64,000 nucleotides of DNA from Gammaproteobacteria bacterium HGW-Gammaproteobacteria-13 (GTDB lineage Bacteria; Pseudomonadota; Gammaproteobacteria; Pseudomonadales; Pseudomonadaceae), in assembly GCA_002840155.1 (NCBI GenBank), contig PGZH01000001.1:186001-250000 (forward strand), read 5' to 3'. Numbering within the stretch: the first letter of the stretch is position 1; every line of letters begins with the position of its first letter. The notes beneath the pieces are model-generated. The model made no database searches, was not told the DNA's origin, and saw only the letters and a program-made list of their open reading frames with translations. Below, in pieces: positions 41,660 through 51,711 of the stretch. The position numbers and the translations under genes are program-made.

Positions 41660-42793
41660 ATGTCTGACCTCTATCCCAGCATCGACCCCGACGGCCTGAT
41701 CGAATACTCGGTGGTCTACACCGACCGCTCCCTCAACCATATGTCGCAGTCGTTTCAGGGCGTGATGACGGATATTTCCAGCACCCTGAAGCAGGTCTAC
41801 AACGCCCATGCCATGGCCATCGTGCCCGGTAGCGGCACCTATGGCATGGAAGCTGTGGCGCGCCAGCTGGCCACCGGGCAAAAGTGCCTGGTGCTGCGCA
41901 ATGGCTGGTTCAGTTACCGCTGGACGCAGATTTTCGAGATGGGCCAGATCCCTTCTGAGTCGATTGTGCTCAAGGCCCGCCCGGTCGCCGAAGGCAGCCA
42001 GGCGGCGTTTTCCCCGCCGCGATTGGTCGATGTACTGGCAGTTATCGCCGCAGAAAAACCCCAGGTGGTGTTCGCCCCGCATGTGGAAACCTCCTCCGGG
42101 ATGATCCTACCGGACGGCTACCTGCGCGCCGTGGCGGATGCCGTACATGCGGTCGGCGGCCTGTTTGTCCTCGATTGCATCGCCTCCGGCACCCTCTGGG
42201 TGGATATGCAGGCCTGCGGTATCGACGTGCTGATCAGCGCGCCGCAAAAAGGCTGGAGTGCTTCACCCTGCTGCGCCTTGGTCATGTTGAGCGAGGCTGC
42301 CCAGGCCCGCGTCGAAGCCACCCAGAGCACCAGCTTTGCCTGCGACCTGAAAAAGTGGCTGCAGATCATGCAAGCCTACGAGCAGGGCGGCCACGCTTAC
42401 CACGCCACCATGCCCAGTGATGCCCTGGCGCGTTTCCGCGATGCCATGCGTGAGGCCGAAGCCATCGGTTTTGCCACCGTGCGCAACCAGCAGCAGGAGC
42501 TCGGCGAACGTGTGCGCGCACTGCTGGCCAGCAAAGGCTTTAAAAGCGTCGCCGCAGAAGGTTTCGAAGCTCCCGGTGTAGTGGTGTGCTACACCACCGA
42601 CGCCAGCATCAAAAACGGCAGCAAATTCGCCGTCCAGGGCCTGCAGATCGCCGCTGGTGTGCCGCTGCAGTGCGACGAGCCGGCGGATTTTCAGACCTTC
42701 CGCCTGGGCCTGTTCGGCCTGGACAAGCTGGGCAATATCGACCGCACCGTGGCGACGTTGGAGCAGGCGCTGGATAGGGTGTTGGCGGGGTAG
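41660..42793 (+). CDS. Class V aminotransferase (PLP-dependent)
   Basis: A 377-residue fold-type I PLP enzyme of the alanine-glyoxylate / serine-pyruvate aminotransferase group. GSGTYGMEAVARQL near residue 54 binds the phosphate, and the PLP lysine is in SAPQKGWSA (about residue 198). Aspartate in VLDCIASGT contacts the pyridine nitrogen. The exact substrate cannot be given. A GGAG site precedes the ATG. It is the last housekeeping-like gene before the AT-rich defence gene. Confidence 0.9.
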   Translation: MSDLYPSIDPDGLIEYSVVYTDRSLNHMSQSFQGVMTDISSTLKQVYNAHAMAIVPGSGTYGMEAVARQLATGQKCLVLRNGWFSYRWTQIFEMGQIPSESIVLKARPVAEGSQAAFSPPRLVDVLAVIAAEKPQVVFAPHVETSSGMILPDGYLRAVADAVHAVGGLFVLDCIASGTLWVDMQACGIDVLISAPQKGWSASPCCALVMLSEAAQARVEATQSTSFACDLKKWLQIMQAYEQGGHAYHATMPSDALARFRDAMREAEAIGFATVRNQQQELGERVRALLASKGFKSVAAEGFEAPGVVVCYTTDASIKNGSKFAVQGLQIAAGVPLQCDEPADFQTFRLGLFGLDKLGNIDRTVATLEQALDRVLAG

Positions 42794-42825
42794 TTTGGTA
42801 GCAGGATTAATTACTTATGCGGGTT

Positions 42826-43524
42826 TTATTCTTTGGCTTTCTCTTCATCCTGAGTGCCTTTGATAAATGCCTGCATAGTGATTTTTCCTGGCTCGGCAAG
42901 GCCTTCTCGTATAAGCGTCTCGTGCCACGCGATTAAACCCTGGTGGGCTGACTCATTGGGGCCGTTTATTACTGGAACGACAAGAGTTTCCCAAAGTTCG
43001 AGCTCTCGCTCAGTTATATGCCGTTTATTTGCAAGCAACTCTGAAGTCGTTACAAGGTGCTCTGCCAATAGCTTGTCTGCTATATCGGATGGGATTGACC
43101 AATTAGTTGAGCCCAAGCAGTCCGAGTAGAAACCGATCTGTTTGATAGCATCAAGAACATTGGGGTGGTCTGAGGCTTGGTCGCAAATTGAACTCAAGCT
43201 CTCGAGGCTCCTGGCACCCTTTTCAACTAAGTCAGGAAGGATCCAGGCGACGTTCTTGCTTGTGTGGCATCGATACTCTTTCCATAGGCCTTTTAGTTCC
43301 TGTTCAGTTGCTCCGACAAAGCGTCGGAGGATTGGTACTTTGCCCGACTCCTCAATAGAGAGAATGGCAATCGAAGCCGCCGTGGGCCAGCGTTCGTGTT
43401 CGAAGAGAAGCCGCGCATCATTGGCGAGGCGGTTTGCATTTTTTATTGCTGCATTCATTCCGCATGCGATGGCGGAAATATTGAGCTTTCCTTTGTATGG
43501 GTTTAACTGGTTATTTGTACTCAT
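42826..43524 (-). CDS. AbiV-like abortive infection protein
   Basis: A 232-residue, mainly helical soluble protein resembling the AbiV family, known in lactococci as a phage-resistance protein acting late in infection. The segment AANDARLL / AASIAILSIEESGKVPILRRF near the N-terminus is the family hallmark; ISAIACGMNAAIKNANRL leads into it. The start at 43524 (MSTNNQLNPYKG) was chosen because the open frame upstream runs into a palindromic repeat. Its codon use is visibly more AT-rich than its neighbours, which suggests horizontal transfer. It stands alone; no partner toxin, nuclease or reverse transcriptase is adjacent. Confidence 0.78.
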   Translation of the reverse strand: MSTNNQLNPYKGKLNISAIACGMNAAIKNANRLANDARLLFEHERWPTAASIAILSIEESGKVPILRRFVGATEQELKGLWKEYRCHTSKNVAWILPDLVEKGARSLESLSSICDQASDHPNVLDAIKQIGFYSDCLGSTNWSIPSDIADKLLAEHLVTTSELLANKRHITERELELWETLVVPVINGPNESAHQGLIAWHETLIREGLAEPGKITMQAFIKGTQDEEKAKE

Positions 43525-43581
43525 ACTTTGGATAACCTGGCGAATGGGTTGAGGCGTAGCCGAAGATTTTTCATTAAATAT

Positions 43582-43673
43582 GTAGGATGGGTTGAGCATC
43601 GCGATACCCATCACTCTCCTGGCGTCGCAGCGATACCTGCCGATGGCTATCGCTGCGCTCAATGCCATCCTAG
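43582..43673. repeat. GTAGGATGG-type palindromic repeat
   Basis: GTAGGATGGGTTGAGC at the left faces GCTCAATGCCATCCTA at the right, with inner GATACCCAT-like arms. It is a diverged relative of the repeat after trpS and separates the AbiV-like gene from the methyltransferase. Confidence 0.8.
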
Positions 43674-43677
43674 GGTT

Positions 43678-44502
43678 TTAGCCGACCTTGACCGCCTGCA
43701 GCGTATAGCTCAGTGGTAGCCGTTCCGGCTGGTTGTCCAGCCGCCACTCACCATCCTCGCCCAGGCTCATCTGGCCCGGCAGAGCTTCCCAGGGGATGCT
43801 GGTGTGTTCTTCCAGTGCGGTCAGGCGCATGCCGTGGCGCAGCAGCGCGGTGATGATTTCGCCCAGGCCGTGGTTCCATTCGTGGGTGATGCTGGCGGTC
43901 AGCAGGGAGTCGGTTTCGACGTAAGTGTGCTCGCTATCCCAGACGGTGGGTTGGCGGTGTTCGAAATAGGGATGGGCAATCTGCAGGGCGTCCTCGCAGT
44001 CTTCGTCGAGCGCCATCAGCACCGGATGGGCTTCACGTAAAAACAGGCGGCCGCCGGGCTTGAGCAGGGCGGCGACATTGCGCGCCCAGTCATCGATCTG
44101 CGGTAGCCAGTTCAGCGCGCCGATGCCGGTGTAGACCAGGTCGTACGATTGCGCGCCGAGCACCTTGGCGGCGTCGTAGACCGGGGCTTCGACAAATTCG
44201 ATGTGCTCACCGCAGGCATTTGCCAGCTTACGGGCCTGTTCCAGTGAGGCAGATGAGAAGTCCAACCCGCTTATCTGCGCGCCCAGGCGGGCCAGCGACA
44301 GGGTGTCGGTGCCGATATGGCACTGCAGGTGCACCGCGCGCAGGCCGCGTATATCGCCAAGGCGCGGCAGATCAAAGCGCACCACCTCGGATAAGTGCGC
44401 GGGTGAGGCGATAAACAGCTGAATTTGGTAATCGGGCGAGGCCGCATGCAAGGCGGCGCGCTCGTTCCAGTTGGCTTTGTTCAGGGCAAACGAGTCATCC
44501 AT
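43678..44502 (-). CDS. Class I SAM-dependent methyltransferase
   Basis: A 274-residue protein with the class I methyltransferase core (about residues 45-160). Motif I is in LRAVHLQCHIGTDTLSLARLG, where the usual glycine-rich loop is HIGTDT; LDFSSASLEQARKLA and YDLVYTGIGALNWL follow. Relatives are annotated as small-molecule methyltransferases. It starts 13 bases after the ampC stop, so the two are probably cotranscribed. Substrate unknown. Confidence 0.87.
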   Translation of the reverse strand: MDDSFALNKANWNERAALHAASPDYQIQLFIASPAHLSEVVRFDLPRLGDIRGLRAVHLQCHIGTDTLSLARLGAQISGLDFSSASLEQARKLANACGEHIEFVEAPVYDAAKVLGAQSYDLVYTGIGALNWLPQIDDWARNVAALLKPGGRLFLREAHPVLMALDEDCEDALQIAHPYFEHRQPTVWDSEHTYVETDSLLTASITHEWNHGLGEIITALLRHGMRLTALEEHTSIPWEALPGQMSLGEDGEWRLDNQPERLPLSYTLQAVKVG

Positions 44503-44515
44503 GACGGGATTCCAT

Positions 44516-45733
<1,218 letters not shown>

Positions 45734-46654
45734 TTATCCCAGCCTGCGCGCCTGCCAGACCTTGGCGGCACTGTGATGCAGGATGCCGTGGCGCCGGGCC
45801 AAGGCCATGCGGTCCTTGTCATAGCCGCCGCCGATCAGCCCGACCACGGGAATATCGCGGCCCAGGCAATGGTTGAGCACGGCTTCGTCACGGGCGGCGA
45901 TGCCGGCGTCGGTCAGCTTGAGGTAGCCGAGGGCGTCGTGCTGGTGCACGTCGACGCCAGCGTCATACAACACGATATCCGGTTGGTACAGCGGCAGCAG
46001 GTAGTTGAGGCTGTCGTTGACCACCTTGAGGTAGTCATCATCGCCCATGCCGTTGGGCAGGGGGATGTCCCAGTCGCTGAGCGCTTTGCGCGCCGGGTAA
46101 TTCTTTTCGCAGTGCAGTGACACGGTGATCGCCTCTGGGGTGTTTTCCAGCAGGCGTGCGCTGCCATCGCCCTGGTGCACGTCGCAGTCGAAGATCAGCA
46201 CACGCTGGGCTTTGCCGCTGGCCAGCAGGTACTGACTGATCACCGCCAGGTCGTTAAAGATGCAGAAACCGGCCGGATGATCGTAATGCGCGTGGTGGGT
46301 GCCGCCGGCCAGGTGACAGGCCAGGCCGTGTTGCAGCGCCTGCTCGGCGGCCAGCAGCGAGCCGCCCACGGCGCGAATGGTGCGCTGGGCCAGGGCGGCG
46401 CTCCAGGGCAGGCCGAGGCGGCGCTGCTCTTCGTAGGCCAGTTCGCCGCTGGCAAAGCGCTGGATATAGGCCGGGCAGTGGGCCAGGGCGAGCACGTCGG
46501 TTGGGCACAGCTCGGGGCGCAGCAACTCGGTGTCGGTGCTTAGGCCGCTCTCCACCAGGTGATCGCGCAGCAGACGAAACTTCTCCATGGGGAAGCGGTG
46601 GCTGGCCGGGAAGGGCGGGCTGTAATCGTCGTGGTAGACCAGCGGCAGGCGCAT
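45734..46654 (-). CDS. Histone deacetylase-like amidohydrolase
   Basis: A 306-residue zinc enzyme of the arginase/deacetylase superfamily. The catalytic histidine pair is His120-His121 (GTHHAHYDH), the zinc ligands Asp158 and His160 lie in FDCDVHQGDGSA, and the third acid is in YDAGVDVHQHD. Bacterial members deacetylate small amides, polyamines or acetyl-lysine; the substrate is unknown. It heads a minus-strand group with ampC and the methyltransferase. A divergent tesB start lies 199 bases away. Confidence 0.9.
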   Translation of the reverse strand: MRLPLVYHDDYSPPFPASHRFPMEKFRLLRDHLVESGLSTDTELLRPELCPTDVLALAHCPAYIQRFASGELAYEEQRRLGLPWSAALAQRTIRAVGGSLLAAEQALQHGLACHLAGGTHHAHYDHPAGFCIFNDLAVISQYLLASGKAQRVLIFDCDVHQGDGSARLLENTPEAITVSLHCEKNYPARKALSDWDIPLPNGMGDDDYLKVVNDSLNYLLPLYQPDIVLYDAGVDVHQHDALGYLKLTDAGIAARDEAVLNHCLGRDIPVVGLIGGGYDKDRMALARRHGILHHSAAKVWQARRLG

Positions 46655-46853
46655 GGTGGCGGGCTCTGGCGGAAGTGGCCGAAGTATGGCGGCAGGCTCT
46701 GCTTGCGCTCAAGTCCGGCGCTCGATTGGCTAGAATGCTGCCATTATTGTCCACATCCATCTTTCAGTCGGGCCGACAAACTTCGGCGAAGTCTTTACCA
46801 TCTCGCCCGCACTACCCCCATACACGGCCAGATGCGTTAACAGGAGAGCATGC

Positions 46854-47723
46854 ATGAGTCAGGTGTTGAATGAGTTGGTCGCCCTGCTGACCCTGGAAAC
46901 CATCGAAGAAAATCTATTCCGCGGGGTCAGCCAGGACCTCGGCTTTCGCCAGTTGTATGGCGGCCAGGTGCTCGGTCAGTGCGTCTCGGCGGCCAGCCAG
47001 ACGGTGGATACCGCGCGCCATGTGCATTCCATGCACGGCTATTTTCTGCGCCCAGGCGATGCCACGCTGCCGGTGGTTTATCAGGTTGAGCGCGTGCGTG
47101 ATGGCGGCAGCTTCAGCACGCGGCGGGTGACGGCGATCCAGAAGGGCAAGCCGATCTTTACCTGCAGCGCGTCGTTCCAGTTCGATGAAGAAGGCTTTCA
47201 CCATCAGAATGTGATGCCAGAAGTGCCGGGGCCGGAAGAGCTGAAATCGGAAACCGAGCTGGCGCGTATGGTCGAGGCGATGATTCCCGAGCGTATGCGC
47301 GAGCGTGCCACCAGCGACAAACCCATCGAAATTCGCCCGGTGACGCGCATCAATCCCTTCGCGCCCAAGCCGTGCGAGCCAATCAAACATGTGTGGTTCC
47401 GCGCGGCCGGGCCGCTGCCGGACGAGCCGCAACTGCACAAGCTGCTGCTGGCCTATGCGAGTGATTTCAACCTGCTGACCACCTCGATGCAGCCCCATGG
47501 CGTGTCGGTGTTCCAGAAGTTTATGCAGGTCGCCAGCCTCGACCACTCGCTGTGGTTCCACGGCAACCTGCGTATGGACGACTGGCTGCTGTACAGCATG
47601 GACAGCCCTTGGGCCGGCAATGCCCGCGGCTTCTCTCGTGGCAGCATCTTCAATCGCCAGGGCCAGCTGGTCGCCTCGGTCGCCCAGGAGGGCCTGACCC
47701 GCGTGCGTGAGGACTGGAAATGA
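46854..47723 (+). CDS. tesB: Acyl-CoA thioesterase II
   Basis: A 289-residue double hot-dog thioesterase that hydrolyses acyl-CoA to fatty acid and CoA. N-terminal FRGVSQDLGFRQLYGGQVLGQ and C-terminal SLDHSLWFHGNLRMDDWLLY, the latter with the active aspartate, are typical of TesB. Length agrees with E. coli (286). It overlaps the HAD gene by four bases (ATGA). The 199 bases upstream hold a TAGAAT box near 46732 but no matching -35. Confidence 0.96.
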   Translation: MSQVLNELVALLTLETIEENLFRGVSQDLGFRQLYGGQVLGQCVSAASQTVDTARHVHSMHGYFLRPGDATLPVVYQVERVRDGGSFSTRRVTAIQKGKPIFTCSASFQFDEEGFHHQNVMPEVPGPEELKSETELARMVEAMIPERMRERATSDKPIEIRPVTRINPFAPKPCEPIKHVWFRAAGPLPDEPQLHKLLLAYASDFNLLTTSMQPHGVSVFQKFMQVASLDHSLWFHGNLRMDDWLLYSMDSPWAGNARGFSRGSIFNRQGQLVASVAQEGLTRVREDWK

Positions 47724-48307
47724 GTCTGAGCGCTGCTCGCCATTGGGTGTTCGATATGGACGGCACCCTGACCCTGGCGGTGCACGACTTCGAGGCAATC
47801 AAGCGGGCGCTGGATATTCCCCTGGAGGATGACATCCTCGGTCATCTGGCTGCCCTGCCCGAGGCGGTGGCTGCGGCTAAACATGCCTGGCTGCTGGAGT
47901 ACGAGCGCGAACTGGCGCTGACTGCCGAGCCGGCGCCTGGGGCGATTGAGCTGGTGCGCGAGCTGCACGGCCGTGGTTGTCGCCTCGGCATTCTCACCCG
48001 CAATGCCCATGAGCTGGCGCTGCTGACCCTGCGCGCCATCGGCCTGGATGACTGCTTTGCCGTGCCGGACGTGATCGGCCGTGACGAAGCGCCGCCCAAG
48101 CCAGATCCCGGCGGCTTGCTGCATTTCGCCAGAACCTGGCAGGTCGCGCCGAGCGAGCTGGTGATGGTCGGTGATTACCGCTTTGACCTGGAATGCGCTC
48201 GCGCGGCTGGGGCGCGCAGCGTGTTGGTCAACCTGGCGGAAAACCCCTGGCCGGAGCTGGCCGATCATTTCGCCGTGGATTGCCGGGCGTTGCAGCAGCT
48301 GTTGTAG
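47720..48307 (+). CDS. HAD family hydrolase
   Basis: A 195-residue haloacid-dehalogenase-type phosphatase. The nucleophile motif is FDMDGTLT, with Asp12 and Asp14; LGILTRNAHE is motif II and MVGDYRFDLECA holds the Mg2+ acids. The small helical cap suggests a phosphoglycolate-phosphatase-like enzyme; substrate unknown. It is translationally coupled to tesB. Its stop codon lies at the edge of a palindromic repeat. Confidence 0.92.
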   Translation: MSLSAARHWVFDMDGTLTLAVHDFEAIKRALDIPLEDDILGHLAALPEAVAAAKHAWLLEYERELALTAEPAPGAIELVRELHGRGCRLGILTRNAHELALLTLRAIGLDDCFAVPDVIGRDEAPPKPDPGGLLHFARTWQVAPSELVMVGDYRFDLECARAAGARSVLVNLAENPWPELADHFAVDCRALQQLL

Positions 48308-48376
48308 GGTGGATGGCGTTTTATCCATCCACCAATTGCCCCCTGTGGTGGATGGGTGAGGCGGCATCCACCCTAC
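48304..48376. repeat. GTAGGGTGG-type palindromic repeat
   Basis: GTAGGGTGGATG at the left faces CATCCACCCTAC at the right; inner copies GGATGG and CCATCC also pair. The left edge includes the HAD stop codon. Confidence 0.82.
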
Positions 48377-48382
48377 GTGTGT

Positions 48383-48434
48383 TTATTCAATGACGCAGCC
48401 GGACTCCAGGTCCTTAAGGATCGGGCAGTTCGAG
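48383..48434 (-). pseudogene. Remnant of a second cueR 3' end
   Basis: On the minus strand the frame reads CPILKDLESGCVIE and then stops. The first eleven residues are identical to the end of the neighbouring CueR, including its second metal-binding cysteine, but the tail VIE differs from CH. The DNA is similar but not identical to cueR 48533-48575. No upstream part of the gene remains; a palindromic repeat occupies that place. Confidence 0.75.
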
Positions 48435-48512
48435 TAGCCTGGATAAGCGCAGCGCAATCCGGGACGGCGGGCGCGCGTATCCGGCAATGCCCCGGATTTC
48501 ATCCGGGCTACG
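48434..48512. repeat. GTAGCCxGGAT-type palindromic repeat
   Basis: GTAGCCTGGATAAGCGCAGC at the left faces CCCGGATTTCATCCGGGCTACG at the right; the right arm itself folds as CCCGGAT/ATCCGGG. It lies between cueR and the cueR tail remnant. Confidence 0.75.
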
Positions 48513-48529
48513 GTTAATCGCAGTGTCTG

Positions 48530-48928
48530 TTAATGACAGCAACCAGATTCCAGATCCTTAAGGATCGGGCAGTCCGGGCGGTCGTTGCCCTGGCAGTTGT
48601 CCATCAAATCCTTGAGGGTGTCGCGCAGGCCGCTGAGTTCGCTGATCTTGCGTTCCAGTTCGCTGATATGCGCGGCAGCCAGGGCTTTCACATCGGCGCT
48701 GGCGCGTTGGCGGTCTTGCCACAGGGCCAGTAGCTGGCTGACTTCTGCCAGGGAAAAGCCTAGATCGCGTGAGCGTTTGATAAACGCCAGGCGATGCAGG
48801 TCCTGCTGGCTGTATTGGCGGTAGCCGCTGTCGGTGCGGCCTGCGGCGGGCAGCAGGTCAATGCTTTCGTAGTAGCGGATCATCTTGGCGCTAAGGCCGG
48901 TTTGCTTGGCGGCTTGGCCGATATTCAT
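48530..48928 (-). CDS. cueR: Copper-responsive MerR regulator CueR
   Basis: A 132-residue MerR-family activator that senses Cu+ (also Ag+ and Au+) and turns on copA and copZ. An N-terminal winged HTH (MNIGQAAKQTGLSAKMIRYY) is followed by the dimer coiled coil. The metal ligands are Cys112 and Cys120 in NCQGNDRPDC, exactly as in E. coli CueR, and a CC pair is near the end. It lies downstream of copA on the same strand, separated by a palindromic repeat. Two CueR-type promoters serve copA and copZ. Confidence 0.95.
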   Translation of the reverse strand: MNIGQAAKQTGLSAKMIRYYESIDLLPAAGRTDSGYRQYSQQDLHRLAFIKRSRDLGFSLAEVSQLLALWQDRQRASADVKALAAAHISELERKISELSGLRDTLKDLMDNCQGNDRPDCPILKDLESGCCH

Positions 48929-48950
48929 TTTTTGTCTCCCAATCTGCTTG

Positions 48951-49002
48951 CGTAGGATGGGTGAAACCCATCAGGCGATGATGGGTTGGCACCCATCCTA
49001 CG
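48951..49002. repeat. GTAGGATGG-type palindromic repeat
   Basis: CGTAGGATGGGTG and CACCCATCCTACG are perfect outer arms; ACCCATC and GATGGGT pair inside. It sits between copA and cueR and may form the copA transcript end. Confidence 0.85.
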
Positions 49003-49022
49003 AATCGATCATGCCAAGGCTG

Positions 49023-51410
49023 CTAGTGCTGATCCTTGGGTTTCCAGGTTTTTAGCAGCAAGGCATTGCTCACCACGCTAACGCTGCTAAGCGCCATGGC
49101 CGCGCCGGCGAGCATCGGGTTGAGCAGGCCGGCGGCGGCCAGGGGAATACCGATCAAGTTATAGGCGAAGGCCCAGAACAGGTTTTGGCGGATCTTGTTG
49201 TAGGTGCGTCGGCTGATATCCAGGGCGTCGGCCACCAGGCGCGGGTCGCCGCGCATCAGGGTGATGCCAGCGGCGTGCATGGCTACATCGGTACCGCTGC
49301 CCATGGCGATGCCGACATCGGCGGCGGCCAGCGCTGGCGCATCGTTGATGCCATCGCCGACCATGGCCACCACCGCGTGTTTTTTCAGCTCACTGATGAT
49401 CGCCGCCTTGTCCGCTGGCAGCACTTCGGCGTGCGCAGAGCTGATGCCCAGGGCTTCGGCCACCGCTTTGACGCTGCCAGGGTTGTCGCCGCTGATCAGA
49501 TGGCTGGCGATGCCTTGAGCGGTCAGCGCGGCGATGGCCTCGGCTGCGCCTGGCTTGAGCGTGTCGCCAAAGGCGAACAGGCCCAGCACCTGCGGTTGCG
49601 GCGCCAATTCCAGCAGCCAGGACAGGGTGCGGCCTTCGGCCTCCCAGGCCAGGGCGTCGGCAGCCAGTTCGTCAGGCAGCAGAAAGTGTTCTTCCAGCAA
49701 ACGCTTGTTGCCCAGCGCCAGTTGTCGCTCGCCGAGCTGCCCGGCGATACCGCGCCCGGCCAGTGCCTTGCTGTTGCTGATTTCGGCGAGACTCAGTTGC
49801 TGCTCTGTGCACTGATCCAACACTGCCTTGGCCAGCGGGTGTTCGCTGCCGCGTTGCAGGGCGCCGGCCAGTTGCAGCAGCTGAGTTGTGTCGCCATCGA
49901 CCGCACGCAGATGGGCGATGCGCGGGCTGCCTGCGGTCAGGGTGCCGGTTTTATCGAAGGCCACCAGGGTTACCGAATGGGCGACTTCCAGAGCTTCGGC
50001 GTCCTTGATCAAAATACCGTGGCGCGCGGCCACCCCGGTGCCGGCCATGATCGCCGTGGGCGTGGCCAGGCCGAGGGCGCAGGGGCAGGCGATTACCAGC
50101 ACCGCCACGGCATTGAGCAGCGCGGTTTCCGTCGAGCTGCCCGCCAGCAGCCAGCCGAACAATGTGGCCAGAGCGATCAGCAGCACGGTTGGCACGAAGA
50201 CCTGGCTGACTTTATCCACCAGCTTCTGGATCGGCGCTTTCGCCGCCTGGGCATCTTCGACCAGGCGAATGATGCGTGACAGCACGGTTTCCGCGCCGAG
50301 TGCGGTGGTCTCCACCAGCAGCCGGCCTTCGCCGTTGATCGCCCCAGCGGTGACTTTGTCCCCTGGCTGCTTGGGCTGTGGCAGGCTCTCGCCGCTGATA
50401 AGTGCTTCATCAGCATGGCTCTGGCCTTCGCGAACCAGGCCATCGACCGGGAAGCGTTCGCCAGGCTTGACCACGATGCAGTCGCCCAGCTGCAGCTCGC
50501 CCAGCGCCACCCACTGCTCGACGCCAGCCTGCAGGCGCAGGGCGCGTTCCGGACGCAGCGCTTGCAGGGCGCGGATGGCGCTGCTGGTCTGGCGTTTGGC
50601 GCGGCTTTCCAGGTACTTGCCGAGCAGGATCAGCGTGATGATCACCGCCGAGGCTTCGAAATACAGATGCGGCATGCTGCCAGTCGGGCTTGCCGCCCAT
50701 TGATACAGGCTTAGGCCGTAGGCGGCGCTGGTGCCGATGGCCACCAGCTGATCCATATTCCCGGCACGGGCGCGCAGGGCGCTCCAGGCCGCGCGGTAGA
50801 AGCGCGCGCCGAAGATAAATTGCACCGGCGTGGCCAGGGCGAACTGCAGCCAGGCCGGCAGCATCCAGTGCAGGCCGAAGGGTTCGACAAGCATCGGAAT
50901 AACCAACGGTAGGGTTAGCACAATCGCCAGCAGCAGGGCCCAGCGCTCGCGCTGCAGATGCCGTTCGGCGGTGGGCTGAGCCTGGGTTGCATCGTCAATC
51001 ACACTGGCGCGGTAGCCGGCCTGGCTCACGGCTTGCAGCAGAAACTGGTGATCAGTGCCGCGCAGCACCTGCAGCTGCGCTCGCTCGCTGGCCAGGTTGA
51101 CGCTGACTGAAAGCACGCCCGGCTGTTGCGCCAGGGCGCGTTCGATACGCCCCGCGCAGCTGGCGCAGGTCATGCCTTCGAGATTCAGCTCCAGGCGCTC
51201 GCTGGGCACCGCATAGCCGGCCGCGCTAACGGCATTGACCAGCTGTTCCAGGCTGCCAGAGGGCGCTTCGACGCGGGCCTGTTCACTGGCCAGGTTGATG
51301 CTGACGCTGACGACATCGGCCACCTTGGCCAGGGCGCGCTCGACCCGCCCGGCGCAGCTGGTGCAGGTCATGCCGCTGATTGGCAGGTTGAAGGTGGTGA
51401 GGCTGGACAT
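49023..51410 (-). CDS. copA: Copper-exporting P1B-type ATPase CopA
   Basis: A 795-residue inner-membrane Cu+ exporter. Two N-terminal heavy-metal-binding domains carry Cys16/Cys19 (GMTCTSC) and Cys82/Cys85 (GMTCASC). The membrane core has the [12 protein letters not shown] motif, followed by DKTGT (phosphorylated aspartate), SEHPLAK and [10 protein letters not shown]. The start at 51410 has a GGAGG site; a nine-codon upstream extension is unlikely. A CueR-type promoter precedes it, divergent from copZ. Confidence 0.97.
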   Translation of the reverse strand: MSSLTTFNLPISGMTCTSCAGRVERALAKVADVVSVSINLASEQARVEAPSGSLEQLVNAVSAAGYAVPSERLELNLEGMTCASCAGRIERALAQQPGVLSVSVNLASERAQLQVLRGTDHQFLLQAVSQAGYRASVIDDATQAQPTAERHLQRERWALLLAIVLTLPLVIPMLVEPFGLHWMLPAWLQFALATPVQFIFGARFYRAAWSALRARAGNMDQLVAIGTSAAYGLSLYQWAASPTGSMPHLYFEASAVIITLILLGKYLESRAKRQTSSAIRALQALRPERALRLQAGVEQWVALGELQLGDCIVVKPGERFPVDGLVREGQSHADEALISGESLPQPKQPGDKVTAGAINGEGRLLVETTALGAETVLSRIIRLVEDAQAAKAPIQKLVDKVSQVFVPTVLLIALATLFGWLLAGSSTETALLNAVAVLVIACPCALGLATPTAIMAGTGVAARHGILIKDAEALEVAHSVTLVAFDKTGTLTAGSPRIAHLRAVDGDTTQLLQLAGALQRGSEHPLAKAVLDQCTEQQLSLAEISNSKALAGRGIAGQLGERQLALGNKRLLEEHFLLPDELAADALAWEAEGRTLSWLLELAPQPQVLGLFAFGDTLKPGAAEAIAALTAQGIASHLISGDNPGSVKAVAEALGISSAHAEVLPADKAAIISELKKHAVVAMVGDGINDAPALAAADVGIAMGSGTDVAMHAAGITLMRGDPRLVADALDISRRTYNKIRQNLFWAFAYNLIGIPLAAAGLLNPMLAGAAMALSSVSVVSNALLLKTWKPKDQH

Positions 51411-51437
51411 GGGTGGTCCTCCATTGAGTTCCAGCAC

Positions 51438-51468
51438 AGGATCAACCTTGCCATGCTGGTAAGGTCAA
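51438..51468 (-). promoter_or_regulatory. CueR-type promoter of copA
   Basis: On the minus strand TTGACC (-35) and GATCCT (-10) are 19 bases apart, the long spacer required by MerR-family activators. Inside is the dyad ACCTTGCC-N5-GGTAAGGT (51445-51465). Confidence 0.88.
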
Positions 51469-51495
51469 GCGTTGTTTTATGGCATGCCATCCATG

Positions 51496-51630
51496 GCAGC
51501 CACCCTTCGGGCCGTCGCTGCGCAACGTTAAAAATCGCTCCCGGCGATTTTTTATGGCGTTGCACCCTGGGCCGCCACCCTACGGGCCGTTGCTGCGCAA
51601 CGTTAAAAATCGCTTCCGACGATTTTTTAT
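51496..51630. repeat. Two tandem 60-base repeats with hairpins between copA and copZ
   Basis: Copies at 51496-51555 and 51571-51630 repeat with a 75-base period and differ at only a few positions. Each holds TGCGCAACGTTAAAAATCG and then a hairpin AAAAATCG/CGATTTTT with A and T tracts, like a bidirectional terminator. They lie exactly between the divergent CueR promoters and fill most of the 301-base gap. Confidence 0.85.
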
Positions 51631-51633
51631 CCC

Positions 51634-51664
51634 TTGACCTTACCCTTATGGCAAGGCCAACACT
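51634..51664 (+). promoter_or_regulatory. CueR-type promoter of copZ
   Basis: TTGACC (51634-51639) and AACACT (51659-51664) are 19 bases apart. The spacer contains ACCTTACC-N5-GGCAAGGC (51637-51657), nearly the same as the copA site. Confidence 0.85.
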
Positions 51665-51711
51665 GCAGCTGTGCGGTTACCATGGCGGCTTATTTATTCA
51701 GGAGGTTGTTT

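Noticed and set aside
49185-50279. 364-codon open frame opposite copA
   Set aside because: It is fully inside the strongly supported copA gene on the other strand and has no domain features.
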